DNA from: Bacteroidales bacterium Bact_23
GTDB taxonomy: Bacteria; Bacteroidota; Bacteroidia; Bacteroidales; Lentimicrobiaceae
Assembly (NCBI GenBank): GCA_001603685.1
Contig: LUZO01000133.1
Span: forward strand, 1 to 11,710
DNA length: 11,710 nucleotides
Reading direction: 5' to 3'
Shown: positions 1 to 5,671 of the stretch, piece after piece
Layout: each line of letters begins with the position of its first letter
Numbering within the stretch: the first letter of the stretch is position 1
Notes under the pieces: model-generated
What the model was told of the DNA's origin: nothing
Database searches by the model: none
What the model saw: the letters and a program-made list of their open reading frames with translations, nothing else
Made by a program: the position numbers and the translations under genes

Positions 1-545
1 ATTGAGAATAGTTTTGATCAGTCCGGTCAAAAGTAATTTGGTGCAACGAATTAAAAGGGAGTATCTTATTCCGGAAAATAATTGAACTGACGCCCGTTTT
101 TTTGTTTGAGTGTCTGGCTTTCGTTGGGTTTTGTGTCTTTGTGGCTACTTTTTTTTGCCACTAAGACACTAAGGCACTAAAATGCACCAAAGCTTCCTTC
201 TTTTTAGTGGGATTCTGTGTTTTCGTGTTTTCGTGGCTACTCTTTTTTTGCCACTAAGACACTAAGGCACTAAAATGCACAAAAGCTTCCTTCTTTTTAG
301 TGGGATTCTGTGTTTTCGTGTCTTTGTGGCTAATTTTTTTTGCCACGAATCGAAGCTCCCGCAACTGCGGGGAAGCACAAACCATTTCTCTTGTTTTTGG
401 ATTCTATGTTTTTCCGGTTTAGTGGCTTATATTCCCGATAACTGTATTCACGGAATCTTCCGGTTACAGCCAATCGCGGCAGCTTCAATATCCGGCCGAA
501 GCGTCGGAATATTTATAATCCCCGTTAGGTTTGACAAGAGGAATG
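1..545. other. Non-coding stretch downstream of the cyd operon
   Basis: No gene is supported here. Bases 1-125 and 401-545 show no convincing coding frame or structure. Bases 126-400 are a three-unit repeat, described separately. The open frames that cross this stretch run through the repeat, are built from its T-rich and purine-poor segments and have no ribosome binding site, so they are not credible genes. Frame 2 is open from base 2 to a TGA at 83-85 and could be the last codons of a gene entering from the left, but 27 open codons can easily occur by chance. Confidence 0.7.
126..400. repeat. Three-unit tandem repeat, about 93 bp per unit, with hairpin potential
   Basis: The landmark TGCCAC recurs at 156, 249 and 341, giving periods of 93 and 92 bp. 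Each unit has a GTGGCTA arm, a T-rich loop and a GCCAC arm. In the first unit GTGTCTTTGTGGC (133-145) pairs with GCCACTAAGACAC (157-169) at 12 of 13 positions. The first two units continue into a conserved AAAGCTTCCTTCTTTTTAGT segment. The third diverges after GCCACGAATCGAAG and instead carries a small stem, CCCGC-AACT-GCGGG, at 358-371. The same repeat family reappears at 11297-11510, so this is a dispersed intergenic element rather than a local duplication. No coding capacity is seen. Confidence 0.9.
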
Positions 546-570
546 AAAAAGCCCCTTGCAAAAGGGGCTT
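546..570 (-). terminator. Rho-independent terminator of the cyd operon
   Basis: Read on the minus strand, the stem GCCCCTT (568-562) closes on AAGGGGC (557-551) around a four-base loop and runs straight into TTTTT (550-546). It starts 22 bases after the stop codon of the small CydX-like gene. This places that gene inside the transcript. Confidence 0.9.
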
Positions 571-589
571 AAATGTTGTTTTGGTTAAC

Positions 590-727
590 TCATGGCAGGG
601 GATCGCCGCCCGGCGGCTCTTCTTTTATTTGCTTATCCAGCAGTTTCAGCGCCCATAAGGTCAGGTAATATGATGCGGCGATCATTGCGGGCCATGCTAA
701 CAGCCATAAAATTCTACCGAAGTACAT
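590..727 (-). CDS. CydX-like small subunit of cytochrome bd oxidase (45 aa)
   Basis: This is a 45-codon frame lying 23 bases after the cydB stop and just before the operon terminator. The protein begins MYFGRILWLLAW, has one hydrophobic helix (about residues 4-30), and ends in a charged, proline- and glycine-rich tail (DKQIKEEPPGGDPLP). CydX/YbgT proteins are subunits of about 37 residues encoded after cydB in Proteobacteria. They begin MWYFAWILG, have one transmembrane helix with the N-terminus near the haem-bearing side, and stabilise the CydAB complex. The shared start (aromatic residues, then an I-L stretch), the single helix, the acidic C-terminal half and the gene position all fit. The similarity is short, so homology as opposed to analogy is inferred. 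The upstream bases are A-rich with no clear Shine-Dalgarno, as is common in Bacteroidota. Confidence 0.68.
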   Translation of the reverse strand: MYFGRILWLLAWPAMIAASYYLTLWALKLLDKQIKEEPPGGDPLP

Positions 728-750
728 ATCTTTTTGTTTTTAAAGGTGAT

Positions 751-1908
751 TTAATAGAGGTGAGCACTGTCATCTTCAATGTCGGCTTTGTCCACCTGTT
801 TTTTGTTGATGGCTTTCCAGGCAAAGTAGATGTAGGCAATCACAACCGGGATAAAAAGTGAAACATAACTCATTGCCGAAAGGGTGTAGTGGCTCGATGA
901 ACTATTCCGGATGGTAAGCGAATGCTGAAGATTATATACCGACGGATAGTATGCTGTATTATTCAGTCCGGCTATCAGCATGAGCGAAAAAACGGTAAGC
1001 ACCGTCCCGGCTCCTGCAGCCCAGATTCCTTTGATGCCTCTGCAAAACAGGAAGTTGGCCATGCCCGCAAGCACTCCGCCAACGCCAACAATAAACAGAA
1101 CCAGCACCACAGGCATTTGAATCAGATTGTGAAAATACTTATATTTCGCCATATAGATTTCGCCGCTATCGGGATTTAAGGCAAACCCTTGTTTCAGAAA
1201 CAGATGAATAATAAAGTAGAGGAAAAAAATCAGGAATGGCACTGCATTGTAGATCATCTGTTTGCGTGATCTTTGGAAGATGTTGTCGTCATTTATGCTA
1301 TTCACAATATAGAGAATACCCAGTACTCTTGCGAGGAAAAAGACTGCAAGACCCAATGCCACATTATGGAGGTTGAGAACGGCTTCAAGCCCGTGGTAAG
1401 GAGTTTCCCAGCGCGAAATGGCAGAATCGTATATATTGGTCAGGTTTGTTTTATCCACCGAAAACATTGAGCCGTTGAAAAAGGTGCCTACCGCGGTTCC
1501 GATCAGAATTGTGCCTACGGCGCCATTGATAAACAGGAAAGTCTCATAGGTGCGTTTTCCCAGGAAGTTGGCGGGCTTGGTCCGGAATTCGTACGATATG
1601 GCCTGAATAATAAAGGCGAACAGGATGGCCATCCACACCCAGTATGCGCCGCCGAAACTGGTGGAGTAGAATAGGGGGAAAGAAGCGAAGAAGGCACCTC
1701 CGAATGTTACCAGCGTGGTGAAGGTGAGTTCCCATTTACGGCCTAGTGTATTTACAATCATCGAACGCTCTGTATCTGTTTTACCCAGCGTGTAAATTAG
1801 GGTTTGTCCACCCTGAACAAACATCAGAAAAACAAGCAGGCCGGCAAGCAGTGAGATGATAGCCCACCAGTACTGCTGAAGTGTATATAATTCGAGAGTT
1901 TCAAACAT
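751..1908 (-). CDS. cydB: Cytochrome bd ubiquinol oxidase subunit II
   Basis: CydB is the second large membrane subunit of the bd-type quinol:oxygen oxidoreductase. It pairs with CydA and carries no haem of its own. The 385-residue length matches the family (about 340-380). The N-terminus has the typical opening, a tryptophan-rich helix (YWWAIISLLAGLLVFLMF) followed by VQGGQTL. Several further hydrophobic segments follow, including those around residues 65-110, 125-145, 175-205, 215-240, 265-290, 295-315 and 345-370. The protein ends in a short charged tail. The ATG sits one base after the cydA stop. A clear GGAGG (1921-1917), inside the last codons of cydA, lies eight bases ahead of it, so translation is probably coupled to cydA. 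The neighbours are cydA upstream and a CydX-like gene downstream. Confidence 0.96.
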   Translation of the reverse strand: MFETLELYTLQQYWWAIISLLAGLLVFLMFVQGGQTLIYTLGKTDTERSMIVNTLGRKWELTFTTLVTFGGAFFASFPLFYSTSFGGAYWVWMAILFAFIIQAISYEFRTKPANFLGKRTYETFLFINGAVGTILIGTAVGTFFNGSMFSVDKTNLTNIYDSAISRWETPYHGLEAVLNLHNVALGLAVFFLARVLGILYIVNSINDDNIFQRSRKQMIYNAVPFLIFFLYFIIHLFLKQGFALNPDSGEIYMAKYKYFHNLIQMPVVLVLFIVGVGGVLAGMANFLFCRGIKGIWAAGAGTVLTVFSLMLIAGLNNTAYYPSVYNLQHSLTIRNSSSSHYTLSAMSYVSLFIPVVIAYIYFAWKAINKKQVDKADIEDDSAHLY

Positions 1909-1909
1909 T

Positions 1910-3463
1910 TTAATTTCCTCCTTCCGGTTTGGGACCCAACTTGATTTGTTTAAACATGATTTTCAGCTCGGCAATAAGCAGGGTGGTGAAGATTAGCGCA
2001 AACAGTATGAAAGTGGTAATCACGGCATTGGTGTCTAATCTCGAAACTGCCGTGAGTGTAGGCATCAGATCCTGGATTACCCATGGCTGACGCCCCATTT
2101 CAGCCGTAATCCATCCTGCCTGTGAAGCGATGTATGCCAGCGGAATGTTAACGATGGCTATTCTCAGCCAGAATCCTGAGCCTGCGATTTTTCCCTTGTA
2201 AACCAAAAGCAGCACTATGGCGAAGAAAAGCAAAAACCACATTCCAAGAGCTACCATCAGGTGGAAGCTGTAGAAGGTTACGGGTACATTCGGTATCAGC
2301 CTCGAAGGGTCATCCACAAAGTAGCCGTAGCCGAAGTACTTGAAATTCTCATCAAGCACCTGCCTCGACTTCAGCATCTTTTCTTCGTCTCCGGCATTTT
2401 TAGCCGTTTTGAAATCTGCCAGGGCGTCAATGGCAAGTTTTCCACGCGTTATTTTCTCCGAAACCGGCAGAATATCATGTTCTTCATTGCCATCCATCAA
2501 ATCCTGAATGCCCGGAATAAAGGCGTTGATGTCCTGAAAAGCCATGTACGACAGAAAGTTTGGAATCTCAATTTTAAAGGCGAAGTCTTTTGCATTTTTA
2601 TTTTCAGGATCTTCGGGCGATGAGGATACTACCCCTATTGCAATAAGAGGTGCATTGCGCTGCCCCACATACATTCCCTCGAAGGCAGCAAACTTCATTG
2701 GCTGGTGCCGTGCAATCACCTTGGCGCTGTAATCGCCCGTGAGAATGGTAAACAACGAAGTTGTCAGCCCGAAAACAGCCGCTACCACAATGCTTCTTCT
2801 TGCAAAAACCACATGCCTCTTTTTAAGCAGAAACCATGAGCTGATTCCAATTACAACAAGTGCAGCAAGTGTGTATGATGATGAAATGGTATGCAGGAAT
2901 TTACTGACAGCCATTGGAGAGAGTAATACCTCCCAGAAGTTCGCCATTTCGTTTCTCGCAGTTTCCGGATTAAATTTCATTCCCACCGGAAGCTGCATCC
3001 AGGCATTGGCCACCAGAATCCACAGCGCTGAAAGGCTTGCGCCAATGGCTACCAGCCAGGTTGAAATCAGGTGAAATTTTTTGCTGATTTTGTTCCACCC
3101 GAAAAACATAACGGCAATAAAGGTGGATTCGAGGAAAAAGGCCATAATTCCCTCGATGGCCAGCGGCGCTCCGAAAATATCGCCCACAAACCAGGAGTAA
3201 TTCGACCAGTTGGTGCCAAACTCAAATTCCAGAATAATGCCGGTAGCCACACCAATGGCAAAGTTGATGCCGAAGATGGTCATCCAGAATTTGGTGATTC
3301 GCTTCCATGCCGGATCGCCAGTGCGAACATATATGGTTTCCATAATGGCCATGATGAAACCAAGACCCAGCGTAAGCGGTACGAAAATCCAGTGATACAT
3401 AGCCGTAAGTGCAAACTGCGCCCTCGACCAGTCAATCAATGAATAATCAAAAGTCTCTGTCAT
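1910..3463 (-). CDS. cydA: Cytochrome bd ubiquinol oxidase subunit I
   Basis: CydA is the haem-bearing subunit of cytochrome bd oxidase. It oxidises quinol at the periplasmic side and reduces oxygen to water without pumping protons. Visible landmarks are His24 in the first helix (YHWIFVPLTLGL), a haem b595/d ligand position; E104 and E112 in GAPLAIEG...FFLES, the proton-path glutamates; His191 (KFLHTISSSYT) and Met403 (SFHLMVALGMW), the haem b558 ligands; and the quinol-site signature WITAEMGRQPW with GRQPW at 457-461. At 517 residues, with a long segment between about 250 and 395, it resembles the long-Q-loop class of the E. coli enzyme rather than the short class. The ATG lies nine bases after the DUF4492 stop. 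It is part of the DUF4492-cydA-cydB-cydX-like operon. Confidence 0.98.
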   Translation of the reverse strand: MTETFDYSLIDWSRAQFALTAMYHWIFVPLTLGLGFIMAIMETIYVRTGDPAWKRITKFWMTIFGINFAIGVATGIILEFEFGTNWSNYSWFVGDIFGAPLAIEGIMAFFLESTFIAVMFFGWNKISKKFHLISTWLVAIGASLSALWILVANAWMQLPVGMKFNPETARNEMANFWEVLLSPMAVSKFLHTISSSYTLAALVVIGISSWFLLKKRHVVFARRSIVVAAVFGLTTSLFTILTGDYSAKVIARHQPMKFAAFEGMYVGQRNAPLIAIGVVSSSPEDPENKNAKDFAFKIEIPNFLSYMAFQDINAFIPGIQDLMDGNEEHDILPVSEKITRGKLAIDALADFKTAKNAGDEEKMLKSRQVLDENFKYFGYGYFVDDPSRLIPNVPVTFYSFHLMVALGMWFLLFFAIVLLLVYKGKIAGSGFWLRIAIVNIPLAYIASQAGWITAEMGRQPWVIQDLMPTLTAVSRLDTNAVITTFILFALIFTTLLIAELKIMFKQIKLGPKPEGGN

Positions 3464-3472
3464 AATATTTGT

Positions 3473-3700
3473 CTATTTGGGATTGATTAGCTGCTCAATA
3501 ACATGGTTGCCGCGCTCTTCATCGGTATCGAAATTGTTCTTCAGGTAATTGGGAAAAAAGAATAGTTTCAGAATGGCGAACATTACGAATAGCTTTATCA
3601 GGATGATAATCCATAAAGTGCGGCCAACGGTCATGCTGCGGAAGCCATCGTAATAAAAACGAAAAATACGGCGAAAGATATTTGTTTTCTTATTCTCCAT
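3473..3700 (-). CDS. DUF4492 family small membrane protein, first gene of the cyd operon
   Basis: This 75-residue protein has one hydrophobic helix, about residues 28-50 (LWIIILIKLFVMFAILKLFFF). Before it is a basic N-terminus (NIFRRIFRFYYDGFRSMTVGRT) and after it a polar tail rich in D, E and N. I recognise the pattern FYYDGFRSMTVGRTLW...LKLFFFPNYL as DUF4492, a family encoded just ahead of cydA in many Bacteroidota. Its function is not established; the position suggests a role in assembly or stability of the bd oxidase. A longer frame starts at a TTG at 3730, but a TAnnTTTG promoter element lies at 3726-3719, so the ATG at 3700 is the better start. The gap to cydA is nine bases. Confidence 0.85.
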   Translation of the reverse strand: MENKKTNIFRRIFRFYYDGFRSMTVGRTLWIIILIKLFVMFAILKLFFFPNYLKNNFDTDEERGNHVIEQLINPK

Positions 3701-3718
3701 AATACCGGTAAAAGCTAT

Positions 3719-3726
3719 CAAATGTA
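3719..3726 (-). promoter_or_regulatory. -7 promoter element of the cyd operon
   Basis: On the minus strand TACATTTG matches the Bacteroidota -7 consensus TAnnTTTG exactly. It would place the transcript start near 3712, about 12 bases before the DUF4492 ATG. No clear TTG stands 19-20 bases upstream, so the promoter may depend on an activator, for example one bound at the palindrome centred on 3762. Confidence 0.55.
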
Positions 3727-3752
3727 TCAATAAAAAGAAGGATAACCACTCA

Positions 3753-3771
3753 TTAATCTAATTTAGATTAA
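3753..3771. promoter_or_regulatory. 19-bp perfect palindrome, candidate operator of the cyd operon
   Basis: TTAATCTAA-T-TTAGATTAA is a perfect dyad about the base at 3762. That is about 50 bp upstream of the start predicted from the -7 element. The layout (TTAATC, seven bases, GATTAA) recalls the dyads bound by homodimeric helix-turn-helix regulators such as CRP/FNR proteins (FNR: TTGAT-N4-ATCAA) but does not match that consensus. The regulator is unknown; the position suits an activator. Confidence 0.5.
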
Positions 3772-3777
3772 ATTTAA

Positions 3778-3806
3778 AATGCTTTTCCGGCTAACCGGGC
3801 ATTTTT
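3778..3806. other. Bulged hairpin between the cyd operon and the HMA lipoprotein gene
   Basis: AATGC (3778-3782) can pair with GCATT (3799-3803), and CCGG (3787-3790) with CCGG (3795-3798), leaving a TTTT bulge on one side. Read on the minus strand it is followed by TTTTAAATTT, so it may terminate the transcript of the HMA lipoprotein gene, although it lies about 200 bases after that gene's stop. The stem is short and imperfect. The rest of 3807-4008 shows no gene; an open frame from 3864 on the plus strand overlaps the HMA gene antisense and has no family resemblance. Confidence 0.3.
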
Positions 3807-4008
3807 ATAGCCTCTTTTGCTTCGGAGGTTTTTAGCCTGAAAACCGGCGCTGGAAAGAGCGGGTTGTTATCTTTGCCGGGCGTGGATGCACACCTTGATT
3901 ATGATAACCTTCAGATTTGCAGAGGTCATCCTGTGAAAGTGAAATGGTTTTCGGTTTGTAGCGTTTCAGCGCAATATATACTGTTTTGCACTGCTATCGT
4001 ATGCGCTT

Positions 4009-4353
4009 CTACTCTTCATTCACCGGCTTCATTGCCATCAGTTCGGCCGGGTATCCCGTCTTTTCAATGGCAGCCCTGATAATTTCTGGGTTGGTAAGGG
4101 TGGTATCGTAACTGACGACCGTGAGCTCGTCAGCGTGTGAAGCAAACGATTCGCTGACCCCGTCCAGTTGGTTTACTGCCGTCATTATTTTGTTTTCACA
4201 ACCGCCGCAACCCATTCCGGTAACATGAAACTCAACGGTCTTAACCGCTTCCGGGTTTATCTCCGGCTTTGCGGCCTGTTCGGTAGTGGCACTTTGGTTG
4301 CAGGCTGTGAAAATAAGGCCTGAAAACAGAAGATATAAAAGTGATCTTTTCAT
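4009..4353 (-). CDS. Lipoprotein with heavy-metal-associated (HMA) domain
   Basis: The product is 114 residues. Residues 1-17 form a lipoprotein signal peptide (MKRSLLYLLFSGLIFTA) with lipobox FTAC and the lipidated Cys18, followed by a polar linker rich in A, T and E (19-37). An HMA fold fills about 39-107, with the metal-binding loop GMGCGGCE giving C49 and C52. HMA domains bind Cu(I) or other soft metals and are found in CopZ-type chaperones, MerP and P-type ATPases. This one is membrane-anchored and would face the periplasm. It could pass metal to a transporter or buffer it, but no copper or mercury genes are adjacent. A longer frame begins at 4419, but its start falls inside the likely -7 promoter element at 4424-4417, and the signal peptide only makes sense from the ATG at 4353. 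The gene appears to be transcribed alone. Confidence 0.86.
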   Translation of the reverse strand: MKRSLLYLLFSGLIFTACNQSATTEQAAKPEINPEAVKTVEFHVTGMGCGGCENKIMTAVNQLDGVSESFASHADELTVVSYDTTLTNPEIIRAAIEKTGYPAELMAMKPVNEE

Positions 4354-4416
4354 GGGATTGAATGCTTTAATTATTTGCAAATGCTGAAACAGAGGGCAAC
4401 ACACCCTTAACCGGTA

Positions 4417-4424
4417 CAAATGTA
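4417..4424 (-). promoter_or_regulatory. -7 promoter element of the HMA lipoprotein gene
   Basis: TACATTTG on the minus strand matches TAnnTTTG exactly, with the same eight bases as the cyd operon element. The predicted start is near 4410, giving a leader of about 57 bases before the ATG at 4353. No -33 TTG at the usual spacing is evident. Confidence 0.5.
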
Positions 4425-4716
4425 AATAAAGATTTCAAATGAGGCTGCGAACAAAACCTCTAACACTGCCTCGGGAGAATACTTCACATCTCTTGCGCCA
4501 CGGCTGAATCTCATTTCTCATCCGCCGCGGCGGACTCACCTCTGACTTCTTCCGCCGCTGCGGACTCCGACCTCTGTCCGCCGCGGCGGATCAGCCCCCA
4601 AAACAAATCCCCCAATCCATTGTTTTATCATCGGGAGGTTGTTTCGCGAAAAGTAAGTTTTAAAAGCGGATTCAACTTGTCCTGAACTGAGTTTAAATGT
4701 ATAAAAACGGAATATA
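4420..4716. other. Divergent intergenic spacer with GC-rich palindromes
   Basis: This spacer separates the HMA gene (leftward) from the AhpD-like gene (rightward). It holds the HMA promoter at its left edge and three palindromes at 4521-4590. A 10-bp palindrome, TTTCGCGAAA, lies near 4644-4653. I could not identify a well-spaced -33/-7 pair for the rightward gene. No small gene is supported. Confidence 0.7.
4521..4590. repeat. Three copies of the palindrome TCCGCCGCGGCGGA with CT-rich linkers
   Basis: Copies lie at 4521-4534 (perfect), 4551-4564 (one change, CTG in the centre) and 4577-4590 (perfect). The 12-16 base linkers are made of CTCACCTCTGACTTCT-like sequence. The same palindrome and the same CTCTGAC/TTCCGAC-type linkers recur at 11525-11637, so this is a dispersed two-part repeat. 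Function unknown. Confidence 0.88.
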
Positions 4717-5247
4717 ATGGCACTTTTAAATCTGATAGAACCAAACGAAGCCACCGGCAAGGTTGCCGAGGTTTATGAATCGATGATCAAAGGGATGGGC
4801 TTTGTTCCCAATGCATTTAAGGTATTCAGTCCCAGCCCTCATTTGCTTGAATCGCAGGTGAAGAACCTGTTCTATTTCTCCTCGCACAAGACGCTGAGCG
4901 GCAAGCTGCTGGCACTGACCCGCCTGCTGGTTTCCACCGATGAGTTTTGCGAATACTGTGTGGGAATGAATACCGGAATCCTGATGCAGTACGGCATACT
5001 GCCTGAACAGCTTACGGAAGTGAAGAAAGATCCGTCGAAAGCGCCGCTTGACGAAAAAGAGCTGGCGTTGCTGCTCTTTGTGCTGAAAGTGGTGAAGAAT
5101 TCCAACGGAGTTACGAAAAGTGATGTGGATGCAGTAAGGGCGCACGGCTGGAGCGATGCCGATATCCTGGATGCCACTTTCCACGGCACTGCGCAGGTTG
5201 GAACCGACAGGATCTTCAACGCCTTTAAAATCGAGAAGGAGGGCTAA
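4717..5247 (+). CDS. Carboxymuconolactone decarboxylase family (AhpD-like) protein
   Basis: This is a 176-residue, mostly helical protein. The N-terminus (LIEPNEATGKVAEVYESMIKGMGFVPNAFKVFSPSPHLL) is typical of the peroxidase-related branch of the carboxymuconolactone decarboxylase/AhpD superfamily. The redox pair is visible at C78-E-Y-C81, preceded by LTRLLVSTDEF. In catalytic AhpD the motif is CxxCxxxH, and here the last position is Asn85, so the usual proton-relay His is missing. The C-terminal half (residues about 110-170) has the conserved AHGWSDADILDATFHGTAQVGTDRIFNAF. Members reduce peroxides or act as thiol oxidoreductases; the substrate here is unknown. It runs convergently into the S4 protein gene, with nine bases between the stops. 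The start at 4717 is the first ATG and fits the family N-terminus. Confidence 0.87.
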   Translation: MALLNLIEPNEATGKVAEVYESMIKGMGFVPNAFKVFSPSPHLLESQVKNLFYFSSHKTLSGKLLALTRLLVSTDEFCEYCVGMNTGILMQYGILPEQLTEVKKDPSKAPLDEKELALLLFVLKVVKNSNGVTKSDVDAVRAHGWSDADILDATFHGTAQVGTDRIFNAFKIEKEG

Positions 5248-5259
5248 ACCGCCGGTTTA
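5245..5259. other. 15-base palindrome spanning both convergent stop codons
   Basis: TAAACCG-C-CGGTTTA is a perfect dyad whose ends are the TAA of the AhpD-like gene and the TAA of the S4 gene. It could act as a weak two-way terminator hairpin, but there is no T-run on either side. It may simply reflect the tight convergent arrangement. Confidence 0.4.
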
Positions 5260-5466
5260 CACAATCCTGATTGTTTCGCCTCTGAACTCCACCACATCGC
5301 CGGTGCGCAGTTTCATGCGGCGGCGCAGTTCCGTGTGGCCGTTCACCAGCACTTCACCGGCGTCGATGAACTGATGCGCCTCTCCGCCACTTTGAACCAG
5401 GTTCGTGATTTTGAGCAACTTATCCAAAGGGATAAAGTCCTTTTCTGAAAGCTGGAATTCGGTCAT
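5257..5466 (-). CDS. S4-domain RNA-binding protein, YbcJ-like
   Basis: This 69-residue protein is almost entirely one S4 domain. The pattern FIPLDKLLKITNLVQSGGEA, then IDAGEVLVNGHTELRRRMKL, then TGDVVEF closely follows E. coli YbcJ, including the G(E/Q)V.V(N/D)G...R.R turn typical of S4 RNA-binding loops. YbcJ-type proteins are stand-alone S4 domains thought to bind structured RNA; the target is not known. The ATG at 5466 gives a full-length domain with no extra N-terminal sequence. It is convergent with the AhpD-like gene and appears to have its own promoter. Confidence 0.9.
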   Translation of the reverse strand: MTEFQLSEKDFIPLDKLLKITNLVQSGGEAHQFIDAGEVLVNGHTELRRRMKLRTGDVVEFRGETIRIV

Positions 5467-5487
5467 AAATGCGTTGTTTTGTGCCGG

Positions 5488-5516
5488 TAAAGATAGGTGT
5501 TATTCCGTAAGTCAAA
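5488..5516 (-). promoter_or_regulatory. Candidate promoter of the S4 protein gene
   Basis: On the minus strand TTTG (5516-5513) is followed after 17 bases by TATCTTTA (5495-5488), which matches TAnnTTTG except for the last base. The spacing is shorter than the usual 19-20, so this is a moderate call. The leader would be about 15 bases. Confidence 0.4.
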
Positions 5517-5594
5517 GTAGTCGGCTGATTGTGCCGGGTTATTGTGCCTAAGGGGTACATTTCATATCATATTGAATGTTACCTTAATAGATAT

Positions 5595-5634
5595 AAAAAA
5601 CAAAGGAGCTGCATGAAATTGCAACTCCTTTGTT
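5595..5634 (-). terminator. Rho-independent terminator of the large PEP carboxykinase-like gene
   Basis: On the minus strand AACAAAGGAG (5634-5625) pairs perfectly with CTCCTTTGTT (5608-5599). A further TGCA/TGCA pair lies inside, after one mismatch, and a TTTTTT run (5600-5595) follows at the base of the stem. It begins 37 bases after the stop at 5672. Confidence 0.9.
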
Positions 5635-5671
5635 CGTCTTAATGAAGGCCGGTCGGGCCATCAGGTTTGGG

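Noticed and set aside
2..85. Possible 3' end of a gene entering from the left (frame 2, 27 codons then TGA)
   Set aside because: A run this short is expected by chance, and there is no family signal to distinguish it from a second open frame that ends at 36.
126..400. CRISPR array
   Set aside because: There are only three units with a 92-93 bp period, and the whole unit is conserved including what would be spacers. No cas genes are present.
275..861. Two plus-strand open frames (127 and 89 codons)
   Set aside because: They run through the dispersed repeat, the terminator, the CydX-like gene and the end of cydB on the opposite strand, with no ribosome binding site or recognisable product.
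3864..4079. 71-codon open frame on the plus strand
   Set aside because: It overlaps the HMA lipoprotein gene antisense and shows no signal peptide, domain or ribosome binding site.
4637..4716. Promoter for the AhpD-like gene (for example TAAGTTTT near 4650)
   Set aside because: The last base of the -7 pattern fails and no TTG stands at the right distance, so I could not support a site.
4536..5184. Minus-strand open frames overlapping the AhpD-like gene
   Set aside because: They are shadows of the plus-strand gene, and one is partly translated palindrome repeat (Arg/Gly-rich).
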